Shown here piece by piece: positions 1 through 9,092 of a DNA stretch of 64,000 nucleotides; positions within the stretch are counted from its first letter, which is position 1; every line of letters begins with the position of its first letter. The position numbers and the translations under genes are program-made. The stretch is from Bradyrhizobium sp. LLZ17 (GTDB lineage: Bacteria; Pseudomonadota; Alphaproteobacteria; Rhizobiales; Xanthobacteraceae): the NCBI RefSeq assembly GCF_041200145.1, contig NZ_CP165734.1:5394001-5458000 (forward strand), in the 5' to 3' direction. The notes under the pieces were generated by a model. It saw only the letters and a program-made list of their open reading frames with translations, ran no database searches and had not been told where the DNA came from.

Positions 1-1
1 C

Positions 2-838
2 GAAGGCCCAGGCGCCGGCCAAGCAGCCCCCGGCGGTGCCGCAAGCCGCGCCTCAGCCGCGCCCGCAAGCCGCCCCGCAGGCGGTGCCCGGTTTTGGGAC
101 CCGCGGCGACGTCCGGAGCGGCCGGACCTGTCGCGCCTGACCGTGATCCGCTTCCTGACCGAGACCGACTATCCGCCGTTCAACTACACCGGCGCAGACG
201 GCAACCCGGCCGGCTTCAACGTCGATTTCGCCCGCGCGCTGTGCGAGGAGATCAAGGTCACCTGCACCGTGCAGATGCGCCGGTTCGAGACGCTGGTCGA
301 TGCGCTCACCTCCAACCGGGGCGATGCCGTGATCGCCTCGATGGCGGTGAGCCCGCAGCTCCGCGCCCGCGTCGACTTCACCGACCCCTATTACCGTGTG
401 CCGGCGCGCTTTGCCTCGCGCAAGGACGCGGTGATGCCGGAGATCCGGCCCGAATATCTCGAGGGCAAGAAGGTCGGCGTCATCGCGGGCTCCGCGCACG
501 AAGCCTACCTCAAGGCGATGTTCACCGACGCCGAGCTGCACCCCTATCCCAATGACGAGGCCATGCGCGCAGCCTTGCGCAAGGGCGAGGTCGATTTCAT
601 CTTCGGCGACGCCATCTCGCTGGCGTTCTGGATCAACGGCACCGATTCCGGCGATTGCTGCGCCTTCTCCGGCGGCCCCTTCGTCGAGAGCCGCTTCTTC
701 GGCGAGGGCATCGGCATCGCCGTCCGCAAAGGCAACGACGTGCTGCGCCAGGCGCTGAACTGGGCGATGTTCCGCGTCTGGGAAAAAGGCCGCTACACAG
801 ATTTGTGGCTGCGGTATTTTTCGGTGAGCCCGTTTTAG
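2..838 (+). CDS. Periplasmic substrate-binding protein (amino-acid ABC transporter type), 5' end outside window
   Basis: The frame is open from the first bases of the window, so the true start lies upstream. The visible 278 residues begin with an Ala/Pro/Gly-rich linker of about 40 residues. A bacterial solute-binding domain (SBP family 3) follows, with the typical TETDYPPFNY opening, an ADGNPAGFNVDFA stretch, a central DALTSNRGDAVIASMA segment and a C-terminal DLWLRYFS end. Proteins of this family bind amino acids or similar small solutes in the periplasm and hand them to an ABC permease. No permease gene is in view, so the ligand and partner are unknown. The low-complexity N-terminus suggests an anchored or fused form. 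An internal start (GTG or ATC region near 143) would cut off part of this frame and is less likely. Confidence 0.75.
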   Translation, partial: EGPGAGQAAPGGAASRASAAPASRPAGGARFWDPRRRPERPDLSRLTVIRFLTETDYPPFNYTGADGNPAGFNVDFARALCEEIKVTCTVQMRRFETLVDALTSNRGDAVIASMAVSPQLRARVDFTDPYYRVPARFASRKDAVMPEIRPEYLEGKKVGVIAGSAHEAYLKAMFTDAELHPYPNDEAMRAALRKGEVDFIFGDAISLAFWINGTDSGDCCAFSGGPFVESRFFGEGIGIAVRKGNDVLRQALNWAMFRVWEKGRYTDLWLRYFSVSPF

Positions 839-847
839 CCATCGATT

Positions 848-925
848 GTCATTCCGGGGCGTGCGAAGCGCGAGCCCGGAATCTCGAGATTCCGGTTCGA
901 TGCTGGCGCATCGCCCCGGAATGAC
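848..925. repeat. Dispersed inverted repeat, family A copy 1
   Basis: The outer arms read GTCATTCCGGGGCG and, at the other end, its complement CGCCCCGGAATGAC. A perfect 20-base palindrome lies inside at 876-895 (CCGGAATCTCGAGATTCCGG). A related element occurs at 34721-34821. It sits between the binding-protein gene and lysK, downstream of the former, and may form a stem in the transcript. Confidence 0.7.
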
Positions 926-988
926 GATCAAGTCCATTTTTGCATTCTGCCGGGAAATCGCTATTTTCCGCGGCCCGGAGGCCCCTTG

Positions 989-2632
989 ATGTCCGTTATC
1001 GATCCCCACATGAGTCCCAGCGATCTGCGCGCGCTCGCCGAACAATCCAACGCCTGGCCGTTCGAGCAGGCGAAGGCGATTGTCGCGCGGCTGAAGAAAT
1101 CGCCAAAGGACGAGGTGCTGTTCGAGACCGGCTACGGTCCGTCCGGCCTGCCGCATATCGGCACGTTCGGCGAGGTCGCGCGCACCTCGATGGTGCGTCA
1201 CGCCTTCCGCGTGCTCACCGAGGACAAGATCAAGACGCGCCTGCTCGCCTTTTCCGACGACATGGACGGCTTCCGCAAGGTGCCGGACAACGTGCCGAAC
1301 AAGGATCTGCTGGCGCAGTATCTGGGACGTCCGCTCACCGCCGTGCCCGACCCGTTCTCGAACGAATATCCGTCGTTCGGCGCGGCCAACAACGCCCGCC
1401 TGCGCGCCTTCCTCGATCATTTCGGCTTCGACTACGAGTTCGCGAGCTCGACCGATTACTACAAATCAGGCCGTTTCGACGCGACGCTGTTGAAAATGCT
1501 CGCCGCCTACGATCAGGTGATGGCGATCATCCTGCCGACGCTCGGGCCGGACCGCCGCGCCACCTATTCGCCGTTCCTCCCCATCAGCAAGACCACCGGT
1601 GTCGTGCTCCAGGTACCGATGATCCGCCGCGACGTCGCCGCCGGCACGATCACCTATGTCGATCCCGATACCAACCAGGAGGTCGAAACGCCCGTCACCG
1701 GCGGCAACGTCAAGTGCCAGTGGAAGGCCGATTGGGCGATGCGCTGGGTTGCGCTCGGCGTCGACTACGAGATGGCCGGCAAGGACCTGATCGACTCCGT
1801 GAAGCTGTCCGGCGCCATCGCCAGAGCACTCGGCGCGACGCCGCCCGAAGGCTTCAACTACGAGCTCTTCCTCGACGAGAAGGGCCAGAAGATCTCGAAG
1901 TCGAAGGGCAACGGGCTCACCATCGACGAATGGCTGCGCTACGCCTCGCCGGAATCGCTGTCGCTGTTCATGTATCGCGAGCCGAAGGCGGCGAAGCGGC
2001 TGTATTTCGACGTCATCCCGCGCAATGTCGACGACTACCAGCAGTTCATCGACGGCTTTGCCAGGCAGGACGCCAGGCAGCAGCTCGGCAATCCCGTCTG
2101 GCACGTCCACAGCGGCCATCCGCCGAAGGGCGACATGCCGGTCACGTTCCAGCTGCTGCTGACGCTGGTGTCGTCGTCGAATGCGGAGAATGCCGAAACG
2201 CTGTGGGGCTTCATCGGCCGCTACCGCCCCGGCGTGTCGCCGCAGACGCACCCGAAGCTCGACGCGATGGTCGGCTACGCCATAAATTATTATCGCGACT
2301 TCGTGGCGCCGACCAAGCAGTTCCGCGAACCGACCGATACCGAGCGCGCCGCCTTGCAGGATCTGCGCGATGCGCTGTCGCAGCTGCCGCAGGACGCCTC
2401 GGCCGAGGAGATCCAGAACGTGGTCTACGAGATCGGCCGCCGCGAGCCTTTTCTCGACCAGGTCAAGAAGGGCAAGGACGGCCGACCCGGCGTGACGCTC
2501 GACTGGTTCAACATGCTCTACCAGGTGTTGTTGGGACAGGAGAAAGGACCGCGCTTCGGCTCGTTCGTAGCGGTGTACGGCATCCAGAACGCGATCAACA
2601 TGATCGACGGCGCGCTGGCACGGAGTGCGTGA
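989..2632 (+). CDS. lysK: Lysyl-tRNA synthetase, class I
   Basis: This 547-residue enzyme charges tRNA-Lys with lysine in the cytoplasm. It belongs to the class I (archaeal-type) LysRS, the form used by many Alphaproteobacteria in place of the class II enzyme. The class I signatures are visible: the HIGH-type motif PHIGTF at residues 55-60 and the KMSKS-type motif KISKSKGN near residue 300. The length fits the family. I chose ATG 989, which has GGAG at 977-980 eight bases upstream; a TTG directly before it (986) is an unlikely alternative. It appears to be transcribed alone, with repeats on both sides. No frame break is seen. Confidence 0.95.
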   Translation: MSVIDPHMSPSDLRALAEQSNAWPFEQAKAIVARLKKSPKDEVLFETGYGPSGLPHIGTFGEVARTSMVRHAFRVLTEDKIKTRLLAFSDDMDGFRKVPDNVPNKDLLAQYLGRPLTAVPDPFSNEYPSFGAANNARLRAFLDHFGFDYEFASSTDYYKSGRFDATLLKMLAAYDQVMAIILPTLGPDRRATYSPFLPISKTTGVVLQVPMIRRDVAAGTITYVDPDTNQEVETPVTGGNVKCQWKADWAMRWVALGVDYEMAGKDLIDSVKLSGAIARALGATPPEGFNYELFLDEKGQKISKSKGNGLTIDEWLRYASPESLSLFMYREPKAAKRLYFDVIPRNVDDYQQFIDGFARQDARQQLGNPVWHVHSGHPPKGDMPVTFQLLLTLVSSSNAENAETLWGFIGRYRPGVSPQTHPKLDAMVGYAINYYRDFVAPTKQFREPTDTERAALQDLRDALSQLPQDASAEEIQNVVYEIGRREPFLDQVKKGKDGRPGVTLDWFNMLYQVLLGQEKGPRFGSFVAVYGIQNAINMIDGALARSA

Positions 2633-2640
2633 GAGGACGC

Positions 2641-2726
2641 GTAGCCCGGATGGAGCGTAGCGAAATCCGGGGTCTTCGCGACTTGCACCGGCCGCCCCGG
2701 ATTGCGCTCCGCTCCATCCAGGCTAC
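2641..2726. repeat. Dispersed inverted repeat, family B copy 1
   Basis: The element opens with GTAGCCCGGATGGAGCG and closes with the imperfect complement CGCTCCATCCAGGCTAC. The same element recurs at 5218-5302. It starts 9 bases after the lysK stop, so it could act as a 3' stem for that transcript. Confidence 0.75.
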
Positions 2727-2760
2727 GGACCTCCGTTGCAGGCGCACCTATCTCCTCATC

Positions 2761-2883
2761 GTCGTCCTGGCGAAAGCCAGGACCCATAGCCACCGTCGGA
2801 TGTGGTTACGGGGAATGGGAGTTGCTTACGTCACGCGACAACATCTCCCTGGGGTAATGGGTCCTGGCTTTCGCCAGGACGAC
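2761..2883. repeat. Dispersed inverted repeat, family C
   Basis: A left arm GTCGTCCTGGCGAAAGCCAG and a right arm complementary to it (CTGGCTTTCGCCAGGACGAC) enclose about 80 bases. The arms themselves contain the short hairpin CTGGCGAAAGCCAG. The element fills the space between lysK and the convergent repressor gene, where it could serve as a two-way transcript end. There is no T tract. Confidence 0.7.
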
Positions 2884-2912
2884 ACTGAGTTTTTGCCGCG
2901 TGTTGCGCCTCC

Positions 2913-3539
2913 TCACTGGCTCGCCCACACGATCCTCGCGATCCACGCCACCTCGCTCGCCGCGACACTCCGCTCGGCCGGCGTCGCACCGAGCGGCTGC
3001 AGCTCCAGCGCCTTCGCCGTGCGGCGCTTCAGCGTCGCGACCACCACCTCGCCCGCCCGCATCTTCGCCACCACGCGGTCGCCCTTGCGGATCGGTGCGC
3101 CGGGCGAGACCAGGACGACATCGCCGTTGCGATAGGCGGGTTGAAGCGCATCACCTGAGATCTCCAGCGCAAACAAATGGCTGTCCTCGGCGCTGGGAAG
3201 CGCGATCTCGCTCCAGCCCTTGCCGGATGGAAAGCCGGATTCGTCGAAGGCGCCGCTGGCGCCGGCCTGTGCGAGGCTGAGCAGCGGCACGCAGCGGCCG
3301 TCGCCGGCGCCATCACCGATCAGCCTCACGAAGCTCTCCATGGAGCAATCGGCAGCCGCCAGCGCCTTCGCGATCGATTCGGTCGAGGGCCAGCGCTCGC
3401 GGCCGTCGGGGGTGATCCGCTTGGACTTGTTGAACGTGGTGGGATCGAGCCCGGCGCGCTTGGCAAGGCCGGACGGCGACAGCCCGGCGTGCGCCGCCAG
3501 CCGATCCAGCGCGCCCCAGATCTGGTCGTGGGTCAGCAT
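2913..3539 (-). CDS. HTH transcriptional regulator with an S24/LexA-like C-terminal domain lacking the catalytic serine
   Basis: The protein has an N-terminal helix-turn-helix (around LSPSGLAKRAGLDPTTFNKS) and a C-terminal peptidase-S24-like fold as in phage CI and LexA repressors. In self-cleaving members the core motif is G-D-S-M followed by a P and, later, GD. Here it reads SGDALQPAYRNGD, so the serine position is alanine. The lysine side (VVATLKRRT) is still present. This predicts a DNA-binding repressor that does not cleave itself; it may respond through another route. Targets are unknown. I chose ATG 3539 (208 residues). Upstream in-frame starts at 3566 and 3587 are possible because no clear ribosome site separates them. 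Confidence 0.7.
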   Translation of the reverse strand: MLTHDQIWGALDRLAAHAGLSPSGLAKRAGLDPTTFNKSKRITPDGRERWPSTESIAKALAAADCSMESFVRLIGDGAGDGRCVPLLSLAQAGASGAFDESGFPSGKGWSEIALPSAEDSHLFALEISGDALQPAYRNGDVVLVSPGAPIRKGDRVVAKMRAGEVVVATLKRRTAKALELQPLGATPAERSVAASEVAWIARIVWASQ

Positions 3540-3769
3540 CCTCTGCGCTTTGGCCTGCCTGACCATGGATGGTCCAGCCCGTCGCAACTCAGGAAAACTA
3601 TCCTCAAATCAACCGGTTTTCCGTTTTTCGCGCAAGAGGCGAGGCCAAGTCTTGAGTTCGCGAGATGCGGCCTTTACGGTCGCGCCCGGGATTTGAAGAC
3701 CCGTCAGAGACGAAAAACCCCAGACGACTCAACGAACTGACTCGACGGGCAAACAGGACTCCGCAACCG

Positions 3770-4114
3770 GTGGTCAAGATCTACAAAATCTGTCCGGCTT
3801 CGGCCTGGCGCGAAGCGGAGCGGCAGGGCGTGTATCGCGGCAGCGCCGACGACGCGCGCGACGGCTTCATCCATTTCTCGACCGCCTCCCAGGTTCCAGA
3901 GACCCTGCGCAAGCATTTCTTCGGGCAGCGCGCGCTGTTCCTGGTCGAGGTCGATGGCGATGCGCTCGGCGGCGAATTGCGCTGGGAGCGCTCGCGCAAT
4001 GACGAGCTGTTCCCGCATCTCTATGGCGAGCTCGATCTCGGTGCGGTGATCTCTGTGATCAATCTCAACATGCGCTCCGACGGCAGCCACGACGTTCCGG
4101 AGCTTCTGCCGTGA
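3770..4114 (+). CDS. DUF952 family protein
   Basis: This small soluble protein of about 114 residues belongs to the DUF952 family, whose biochemical role is not established. Family features visible here are the opening VKIYKICPASAWREAE, the central DGFIHFSTASQVPETL and a LRWERSRNDELFPHLYG segment. GTG 3770 is taken as the start because the homology begins there; the open frame continues upstream without obvious coding character. The stop overlaps the pyrD start (GTGA, 4111-4114), so the two genes are probably translated from one message. The 230 bases before it show no recognised gene. Confidence 0.7.
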   Translation: MVKIYKICPASAWREAERQGVYRGSADDARDGFIHFSTASQVPETLRKHFFGQRALFLVEVDGDALGGELRWERSRNDELFPHLYGELDLGAVISVINLNMRSDGSHDVPELLP

Positions 4115-5208
4115 TCCGCGCGTTTGACGCCTTCTCGCTGCCGGTGCTGCGCTGGCTCGATCCGGAGGATGCGCATCGCCTGGCGATCCAGGGCCTGCGC
4201 TTCCTGCCGCCGGGCAAGCCGCGGCCGGACGATCCCAGCTCGCGGTGCGCGCGTTCGGGCTCAATTTTCCCAATCCGGTCGGCATGGCCGCGGGCTTCGA
4301 CAAGAGCGCGGAAGTGCCCGACGCGCTGCTCCGGCTCGGCTTCGGCTTCGTCGAGATCGGCTCGGTCACGCCGAAACCGCAAGCCGGCAATCCGCGGCCG
4401 CGATTGTTTCGTCTCGAGCGCGACGAGGCCGTCGTCAACCGCATGGGGTTCAACAATGCCGGAGCGGAGGTCGCGTTGCGCAGGCTCGCCGCGCGCGCGC
4501 AGAATGGCGGCCTGGTCGGCGTCAACGTCGGCGCCAACAAGGATTCTGCCCGACCGCGTCGGCGATTACGTCAAGCTGATTGAGACCTTTGCGCCGGTCG
4601 CGAGCTATTTCACCGTCAACGTTTCCTCGCCGAACACGCCCGGCTTGCGCAATCTGCAGGAAGGCGCGCTGCTCGACGATCTCCTCGGCAAAGTGATCGA
4701 TGCGCGCGAGCGGGTCCGGCAGAAGGCCGGCGACACGCCGGTGCTGCTCAAGATCGCGCCGGACCTCAGCCTGGCCCAGCTCGACGACGTCGTGCAGGTC
4801 GCCCGTTCGCGCCGTGTCGACGGCATGATCGTGTCGAACACGACGATCGCGCGGCCGGGCACGCTGCGCGAGCAGATGCGCGCCAAGGAGCAGGGCGGCC
4901 TGTCCGGCCGGCCGCTGTTCCGCCTGTCGACCCGCATGGTCGCCGAGACCTATGTGCGCGTCGAGGGCGCATTCCCGTTGATCGGCGTCGGCGGCGTCGA
5001 TTCCGGAGGCGCAGCGCTGACGAAAATCCGCGCCGGCGCGAGCCTGATCCAGCTTTATTCCTCGCTGGTCTACAAGGGCCTCGGCCTCGTCGACGAGATC
5101 AAGCGCGATTTGAGCTCGACCCTGCTGCGCACCGGCCGGGATTCCCTGTCCGAGATCGTCGGCGCCGACGCGGCGACGCTGACGGCGGAAGACTGGCCCG
5201 GGATGTAG
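4111..5208 (+). CDS. pyrD: Dihydroorotate dehydrogenase (quinone), with two compensating frame breaks
   Basis: The class 2, membrane-associated enzyme oxidises dihydroorotate to orotate with quinone in pyrimidine synthesis. The start is GTG 4111, overlapping the DUF952 stop. Residues 1-42 and the part after about residue 147 ([43 protein letters not shown]) are in one frame. The stretch between them is correct only one frame over ([43 protein letters not shown]). A base seems lost near 4236 (PDDPK becomes PDDPS) and one C gained near 4550. The net length, 365 residues, matches the family. As pyrD is normally needed, sequence error is more likely than decay, but as written about 105 residues, including FMN contacts, would be scrambled. 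Confidence 0.85.
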   Translation: MIRAFDAFSLPVLRWLDPEDAHRLAIQGLRFLPPGKPRPDDPSSRCARSGSIFPIRSAWPRASTRARKCPTRCSGSASASSRSARSRRNRKPAIRGRDCFVSSATRPSSTAWGSTMPERRSRCAGSPRARRMAAWSASTSAPTRILPDRVGDYVKLIETFAPVASYFTVNVSSPNTPGLRNLQEGALLDDLLGKVIDARERVRQKAGDTPVLLKIAPDLSLAQLDDVVQVARSRRVDGMIVSNTTIARPGTLREQMRAKEQGGLSGRPLFRLSTRMVAETYVRVEGAFPLIGVGGVDSGGAALTKIRAGASLIQLYSSLVYKGLGLVDEIKRDLSSTLLRTGRDSLSEIVGADAATLTAEDWPGM

Positions 5209-5217
5209 CGCGGTCTC

Positions 5218-5302
5218 GTAGCCCGGATGGAGCGCAGCGCAATCCGGGAGTTGATGCGCGCACGCGACGGCCCCGGATTGCGCTGCGCTCCATCCGGACT
5301 AC
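5218..5302. repeat. Dispersed inverted repeat, family B copy 2
   Basis: The arms GTAGCCCGGATGGAGCGCAG and CTGCGCTCCATCCGGACTAC are nearly perfect complements, closely matching the element at 2641-2726. It lies between the converging ends of pyrD and the MATE transporter gene. Confidence 0.75.
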
Positions 5303-5309
5303 GGCTCTT

Positions 5310-6635
5310 CTACGATTTCGAAAACGTCGCCCGAAACAGCGCCGGATAGCGTGCGCCCTGCAAGCCGCCGCGCGCGACGTAGAACGCGATCAGCGCCCAC
5401 CACAGTCCGGCATTGCCGAACGATTGCAGCGCCCACCACGCCGCCAGGAAAATCGCGAGCGAAGCCAGCATCAGATTGCGCATCTCGCGCGCCCAGGTCG
5501 CGCCGACATAGATGCCGTCGAAGCCGAAGGCGAATACGCCGGGCACCGGCGCGAGCACGATGAACACCAGGAAGTCGCGCGCGCTGTGGCGGACGTCCTC
5601 GCTCGCGGTCATGAAGTTGATCAGGTTCTGCCCGAACAGCGCGAACAGCACCGCGACCACGATCGCGAAGCCGAGGCCCCAGAGCAGCACAAGCCGGGTC
5701 GAGTCCGCAAATCCCTTGGAGTCGCGCGCGCCAAAGCTGCGGCCGCAGAGTTGCTGCGCCGCGTTGGCAAGACCGTCAAGGAAGAAGGCGCTGACCAGCA
5801 GGAAATTGTTGAGCACGGAGTTGGCGGCGAGCGTCACGTCGCCGGCGCGCGCGCCCTTGGCCGTGAAGAACAGGAACACGACGATCAGGGCCGCGGTGCG
5901 GATCATGATGTCGGAGTTCACCGCCAGCAGCCGCATCAGCTTTGCCCGGTCGAACAATGTCGCACGCGGCACGGCAAAGCCGCTCCGGGCATAGCGACGG
6001 CAGACGATCATGCCGAGCACGAAGCCGGTCGTCTCCGACAGCAGCGCGGCGATTGCCGCACCGGCGATGCCGAAATCATAGACCAGCACCAGCAGGATCG
6101 TCGCCATCATGTTGATGAGGTTGACGAGGATCTGAAGCAGCAGCGCCGGATTGGCGCGGGCCTGTCCCACCAGCCAGCCAAGAATGACATAGTTGGCGAA
6201 GGCGAACGGCGACGACCAGATCCGGACCATGACGTAGGTTTTGGCCGCGCGCGTCACGCCTTCGCTGCCGCCCATCAGGTCGAACAATGCGGCGGTCAGC
6301 GGCAATTGCAGCGCGATCAGCGCGGCGCCGATCACACCTGCGACGATGAAGCCGCGCATCAGAATCGCGGTCAGCTCGCCTGTTTCGCCGGCGCCGAGCG
6401 CCTGCGCAGTGAAGGCGAGCGTGCTCATCCGCAGAAAACCGAACAGCCAGAACAGGCAGTCGAAGATCACCGAGGCCATCGCGACGCCGCCGAGCAGAGC
6501 GGCATCGTCGAGCCGGCCGATCGCGGTGGTCGAGACCACGCCGATCAGCGGCGTGGTCAGGTTCGCGACCATCGCGGGACCGGCGATGGCGAACACCTGG
6601 CGGGAGCCGACTTTGGGATGAACGGGCGCGTGCAT
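5310..6635 (-). CDS. MATE family efflux transporter (DinF-like subgroup)
   Basis: This 441-residue inner-membrane protein has about twelve hydrophobic segments in two similar halves, as in multidrug and toxic compound extrusion exporters that use a cation gradient. Visible family features include the N-terminal IAGPAMVANLTTPLIG segment, the early DDAALLGGVAMASVIFD loop, a central NPALLLQILVNLINM stretch and the second-half NSDIMIRTAALIVVFLFF segment. The length is normal for the family. The substrate cannot be told from sequence. Its ATG at 6635 is followed by the coding MHAPVHPKVGSRQVF. It is convergent with pyrD and separated from the downstream DUF6460 gene by 80 bases. Confidence 0.88.
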   Translation of the reverse strand: MHAPVHPKVGSRQVFAIAGPAMVANLTTPLIGVVSTTAIGRLDDAALLGGVAMASVIFDCLFWLFGFLRMSTLAFTAQALGAGETGELTAILMRGFIVAGVIGAALIALQLPLTAALFDLMGGSEGVTRAAKTYVMVRIWSSPFAFANYVILGWLVGQARANPALLLQILVNLINMMATILLVLVYDFGIAGAAIAALLSETTGFVLGMIVCRRYARSGFAVPRATLFDRAKLMRLLAVNSDIMIRTAALIVVFLFFTAKGARAGDVTLAANSVLNNFLLVSAFFLDGLANAAQQLCGRSFGARDSKGFADSTRLVLLWGLGFAIVVAVLFALFGQNLINFMTASEDVRHSARDFLVFIVLAPVPGVFAFGFDGIYVGATWAREMRNLMLASLAIFLAAWWALQSFGNAGLWWALIAFYVARGGLQGARYPALFRATFSKS

Positions 6636-6715
6636 CGCTTGCGTCTACCCGACCCACCGCCCGATTGCACCATCATGGCCGACATGGCGCGATTGCATCG
6701 CCACGCGCTCTTAAG

Positions 6716-7020
6716 CTACCTGCCGCGCGGTGTGCCGAAAACGCGCATCAACAGCCAGATCGGGATCACGATCACTGCGCCGAGCAGGAAGTAGCGCCAC
6801 AGCCAGTTTACGGTGTCGAAGCCGAGATCCCACAGGCGCTGAAACAACAGGCGGATGCTGTAGATGATATTCCAGGGATCGATCCGATCGCGGCCAGCAC
6901 GACGCCGACCAGGATCGAGAGCAGGATCAGTCGAAATGCGACCGCCAGCGGCGAGCCGCCGAGAAACCGGTTCAGGCCGTCACTGCGGCCAGCCGGCAAA
7001 TCTCTGACGTCGTGGGCCAT
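6716..7020 (-). CDS. DUF6460-type small membrane protein, broken by one frame shift
   Basis: The intended product is about 101 residues. It begins MAHDVRDLPAGRSDGL at ATG 7020, which has GAGGAG eight bases upstream. A first membrane segment follows (LILLSILVGVVLAAIG), then an aromatic middle (FDPWNIIYSIRLLFQRLWDL) and a second membrane segment (YFLLGAVIVIPIWLL) ending MRVFGTPRGR at stop 6716. The two halves are in different frames: one base (T of a TTC) appears missing near 6882. It resembles the DUF6460 family of small alphaproteobacterial membrane proteins, whose role is unknown. The break is probably a sequence error because both halves keep full coding character. Confidence 0.65.
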
Positions 7021-7207
7021 CGCAAAAAACTCCTCGTTGGATTCGACCCCATTATAGGGCACGGCGACGCACATGGGGAACCCGCAACGGTGCGTCAATC
7101 GGCTTACGGGATTTTAATTCGGTGGGGCACGCCGCGGGCTCGCTAACCTTCCCCGCAAGCGGGCAGGGCTGAGCGCATATGCTGTTGGCCGGCCTGAGCG
7201 CGCGCCT

Positions 7208-7334
7208 CGTCCTTCGAGACGACCGCTTCGCGGTCTCCTCAGGATGAGGCTAAGCGGCATCGGCGGCGGAAACTGCTACCGCGCACTCCGCCCTCATCCT
7301 GAGGAGCGCGCTCTTGCGCGCGTCTCGAAGGATC
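7208..7334. repeat. Dispersed inverted repeat, family D
   Basis: Outer arms TCCTTCGAGAC (7210) and GTCTCGAAGGA (7322) enclose a second pair, CCTCAGGATGAGG and CCTCATCCTGAGG. Short hairpins (ACCGCTTCGCGGT and GCGCTCTTGCGCGC) lie inside. It occupies the 410-base space between the DUF6460 gene start and the ligase gene end (7021-7430); the rest of that space shows no gene. Confidence 0.65.
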
Positions 7335-7430
7335 GGCCGCAGGGAGCTCGCGCTCAAATGCGATCGTTCTGCGCAAGCGGGCGAGGGGCGCACCTTCGCT
7401 CTCGGGACAACAGCCCTCCCGCGGGGCGCT

Positions 7431-9092
7431 TCACGCCTCGACCTCCGCTGCCTCCGCCTTCAACATCCTTTCCAGCGTTTCCAGCCTATCCGCCTCTCGC
7501 GGCGGCTTGTCCCAGCGCAGGCGGCTGATACGGGGAAAGCGCATCGCGACGCCGGATTTGTGCCGCGGCGAGCGCTGAAGCCCCTCGAAGGCGACTTCCA
7601 GCACCAGGCCCTTGTCCGCCTCGTGCACGACATGGCGGACGGGGCCGAATTTTTCGGTGGTGTTGCGGCGGACGAAACGGTCGATCTGGAGCAGTTCCTC
7701 GTCGGTGAAGCCGAAATAGGCCTTTCCCACCGGCACCAGTTCGTCGCCGTTCTCGCTATGGGTCCAGACGCCGAACGTGTAATCGGAATAAAACGACGAG
7801 CGCTTGCCGTGGCCGCGCTGCGCATACATCAGCACGGCATCGATGATATGCGGATCGCGCTTCCACTTCCACCATTGGCCTTTCGGCCGTCCGGGCAGGT
7901 AGGGCGCGTCGCGCCGTTTCAGCATCACGCCTTCGACGGCCTCTGCATCCTCGCCGGCGCCCGCGCTTGCGGGATCGGCGCGTGCCGCGGTCAATGCCTC
8001 CCAGCTTGCAAATGGCACGGTCGGCGACAGATCGATGCGGGGATCGTCGAGCTTGCCGACGAAACTTTCCAACCGTTCGCGCCGATCGGCGAACGGCAAT
8101 TCGCGCAGATCGTTCTCATCGTCGCCGAGCAGATCATAGGCGCGCAGATGGATCGGGAATTCCTTGATCAGCTTCGGCGACACGATCTTGCGGTTGAGGC
8201 GCTGTTGCAGAACGTTGAAACTCTGCACGCGACCTTCGCGCAGGATCAGCAGCTCGCCGTCGATCGCGCCGGGCAGGCGCAGCGACGACACCAGATCCGG
8301 AAAGCTTCCCGTGATGTCCTCCCCGGTGCGCGAATAGAGCCGGGCGGTGATGTGGCCGCGCGCATCGCGGCCGGCCACCGCCTGCACGCGGACGCCGTCC
8401 CATTTCCATTCGGCGATGTAGTCGGTGGGGTCGAGGTTCTGGAAGTCGGTCTCCTCGATCGCATGCGCCAGCATGACGGGGCGGAACGGCGCCGGATCGC
8501 GATTGACGGGCTTCTCGTCCCGGCCTTCCAGCCAGGCGAACAGGTCGAGATAGGGCGGGCTAAGCCCCGGCCAGATCAGCTCGATCTCATGCGGGTCCTT
8601 GTCGCCAAGCGCCGCGGCTGCGGTTTTTGCCAGACGCGCGGACACACCGATGCGAAGCGCGCCCGTGACCAGCTTCAGCAGTGCCCAGCGGCCGGTTTCA
8701 TCGAGCTCGTCGAGCCAGCGTTCGAGTTGCTTCGGCATCTCGGTCTTGCCGAGCGTGCGCAGCGTGGTGACGACCTCGGTGAGGGTTGGAGGTGGTGGGT
8801 TGTTATGGGCGGCCATCGCGGTTTTCGGCCACATCAGCGCCACCGTCTCAGAGAGATCGCCGACATAGTCCCAGGATAGCCCGAACAGCACCGGATCAGT
8901 CCGCGACGAGATCAGGTCGCGGATCAGCGCGGGCTTGGCGTGCTTGAAGCTGAGCGCCCCTGTCAGCGCCGCCAGCGCATAGCCTCGATCGGGATCGCCG
9001 ACCTCGCGAAAATAGCTGGTGATCAGCCGCAACTTGTTGTTGCGGCCGGGCTCGTAGGCGAGGCGGTCGAGCAGTTCGGCGAAGCGATTCAT
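7431..9092 (-). CDS. ATP-dependent DNA ligase (cisplatin/DNA-damage response type)
   Basis: This 553-residue enzyme joins nicked DNA using ATP. The DNA-binding domain comes first, then the nucleotidyltransferase domain with the adenylated lysine in EWKWDGVRVQ (near residue 227), IDGELLI, and the later motif EGVMLKRRD with WWKWKRDP. An OB-fold tail ends the protein. Size and domain order match the ligase of the ligase-associated DNA-damage-response gene set, not the LigD type. Its ATG (9092) overlaps the stop of the upstream exonuclease gene by four bases (ATGA), so the two are translationally coupled. The other two members of the set lie on the opposite strand 4.6 kb away. Confidence 0.92.
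   Translation of the reverse strand: MNRFAELLDRLAYEPGRNNKLRLITSYFREVGDPDRGYALAALTGALSFKHAKPALIRDLISSRTDPVLFGLSWDYVGDLSETVALMWPKTAMAAHNNPPPPTLTEVVTTLRTLGKTEMPKQLERWLDELDETGRWALLKLVTGALRIGVSARLAKTAAAALGDKDPHEIELIWPGLSPPYLDLFAWLEGRDEKPVNRDPAPFRPVMLAHAIEETDFQNLDPTDYIAEWKWDGVRVQAVAGRDARGHITARLYSRTGEDITGSFPDLVSSLRLPGAIDGELLILREGRVQSFNVLQQRLNRKIVSPKLIKEFPIHLRAYDLLGDDENDLRELPFADRRERLESFVGKLDDPRIDLSPTVPFASWEALTAARADPASAGAGEDAEAVEGVMLKRRDAPYLPGRPKGQWWKWKRDPHIIDAVLMYAQRGHGKRSSFYSDYTFGVWTHSENGDELVPVGKAYFGFTDEELLQIDRFVRRNTTEKFGPVRHVVHEADKGLVLEVAFEGLQRSPRHKSGVAMRFPRISRLRWDKPPREADRLETLERMLKAEAAEVEA

Noticed and set aside
940..3135. A 731-codon plus-strand frame
   Set aside because: It overlaps lysK out of frame and runs through two repeats; there are no family motifs.
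5424..6794. A 456-codon plus-strand frame
   Set aside because: Antisense of the MATE gene, with long Glu/His/Gln/Arg tracts and no recognisable domain.
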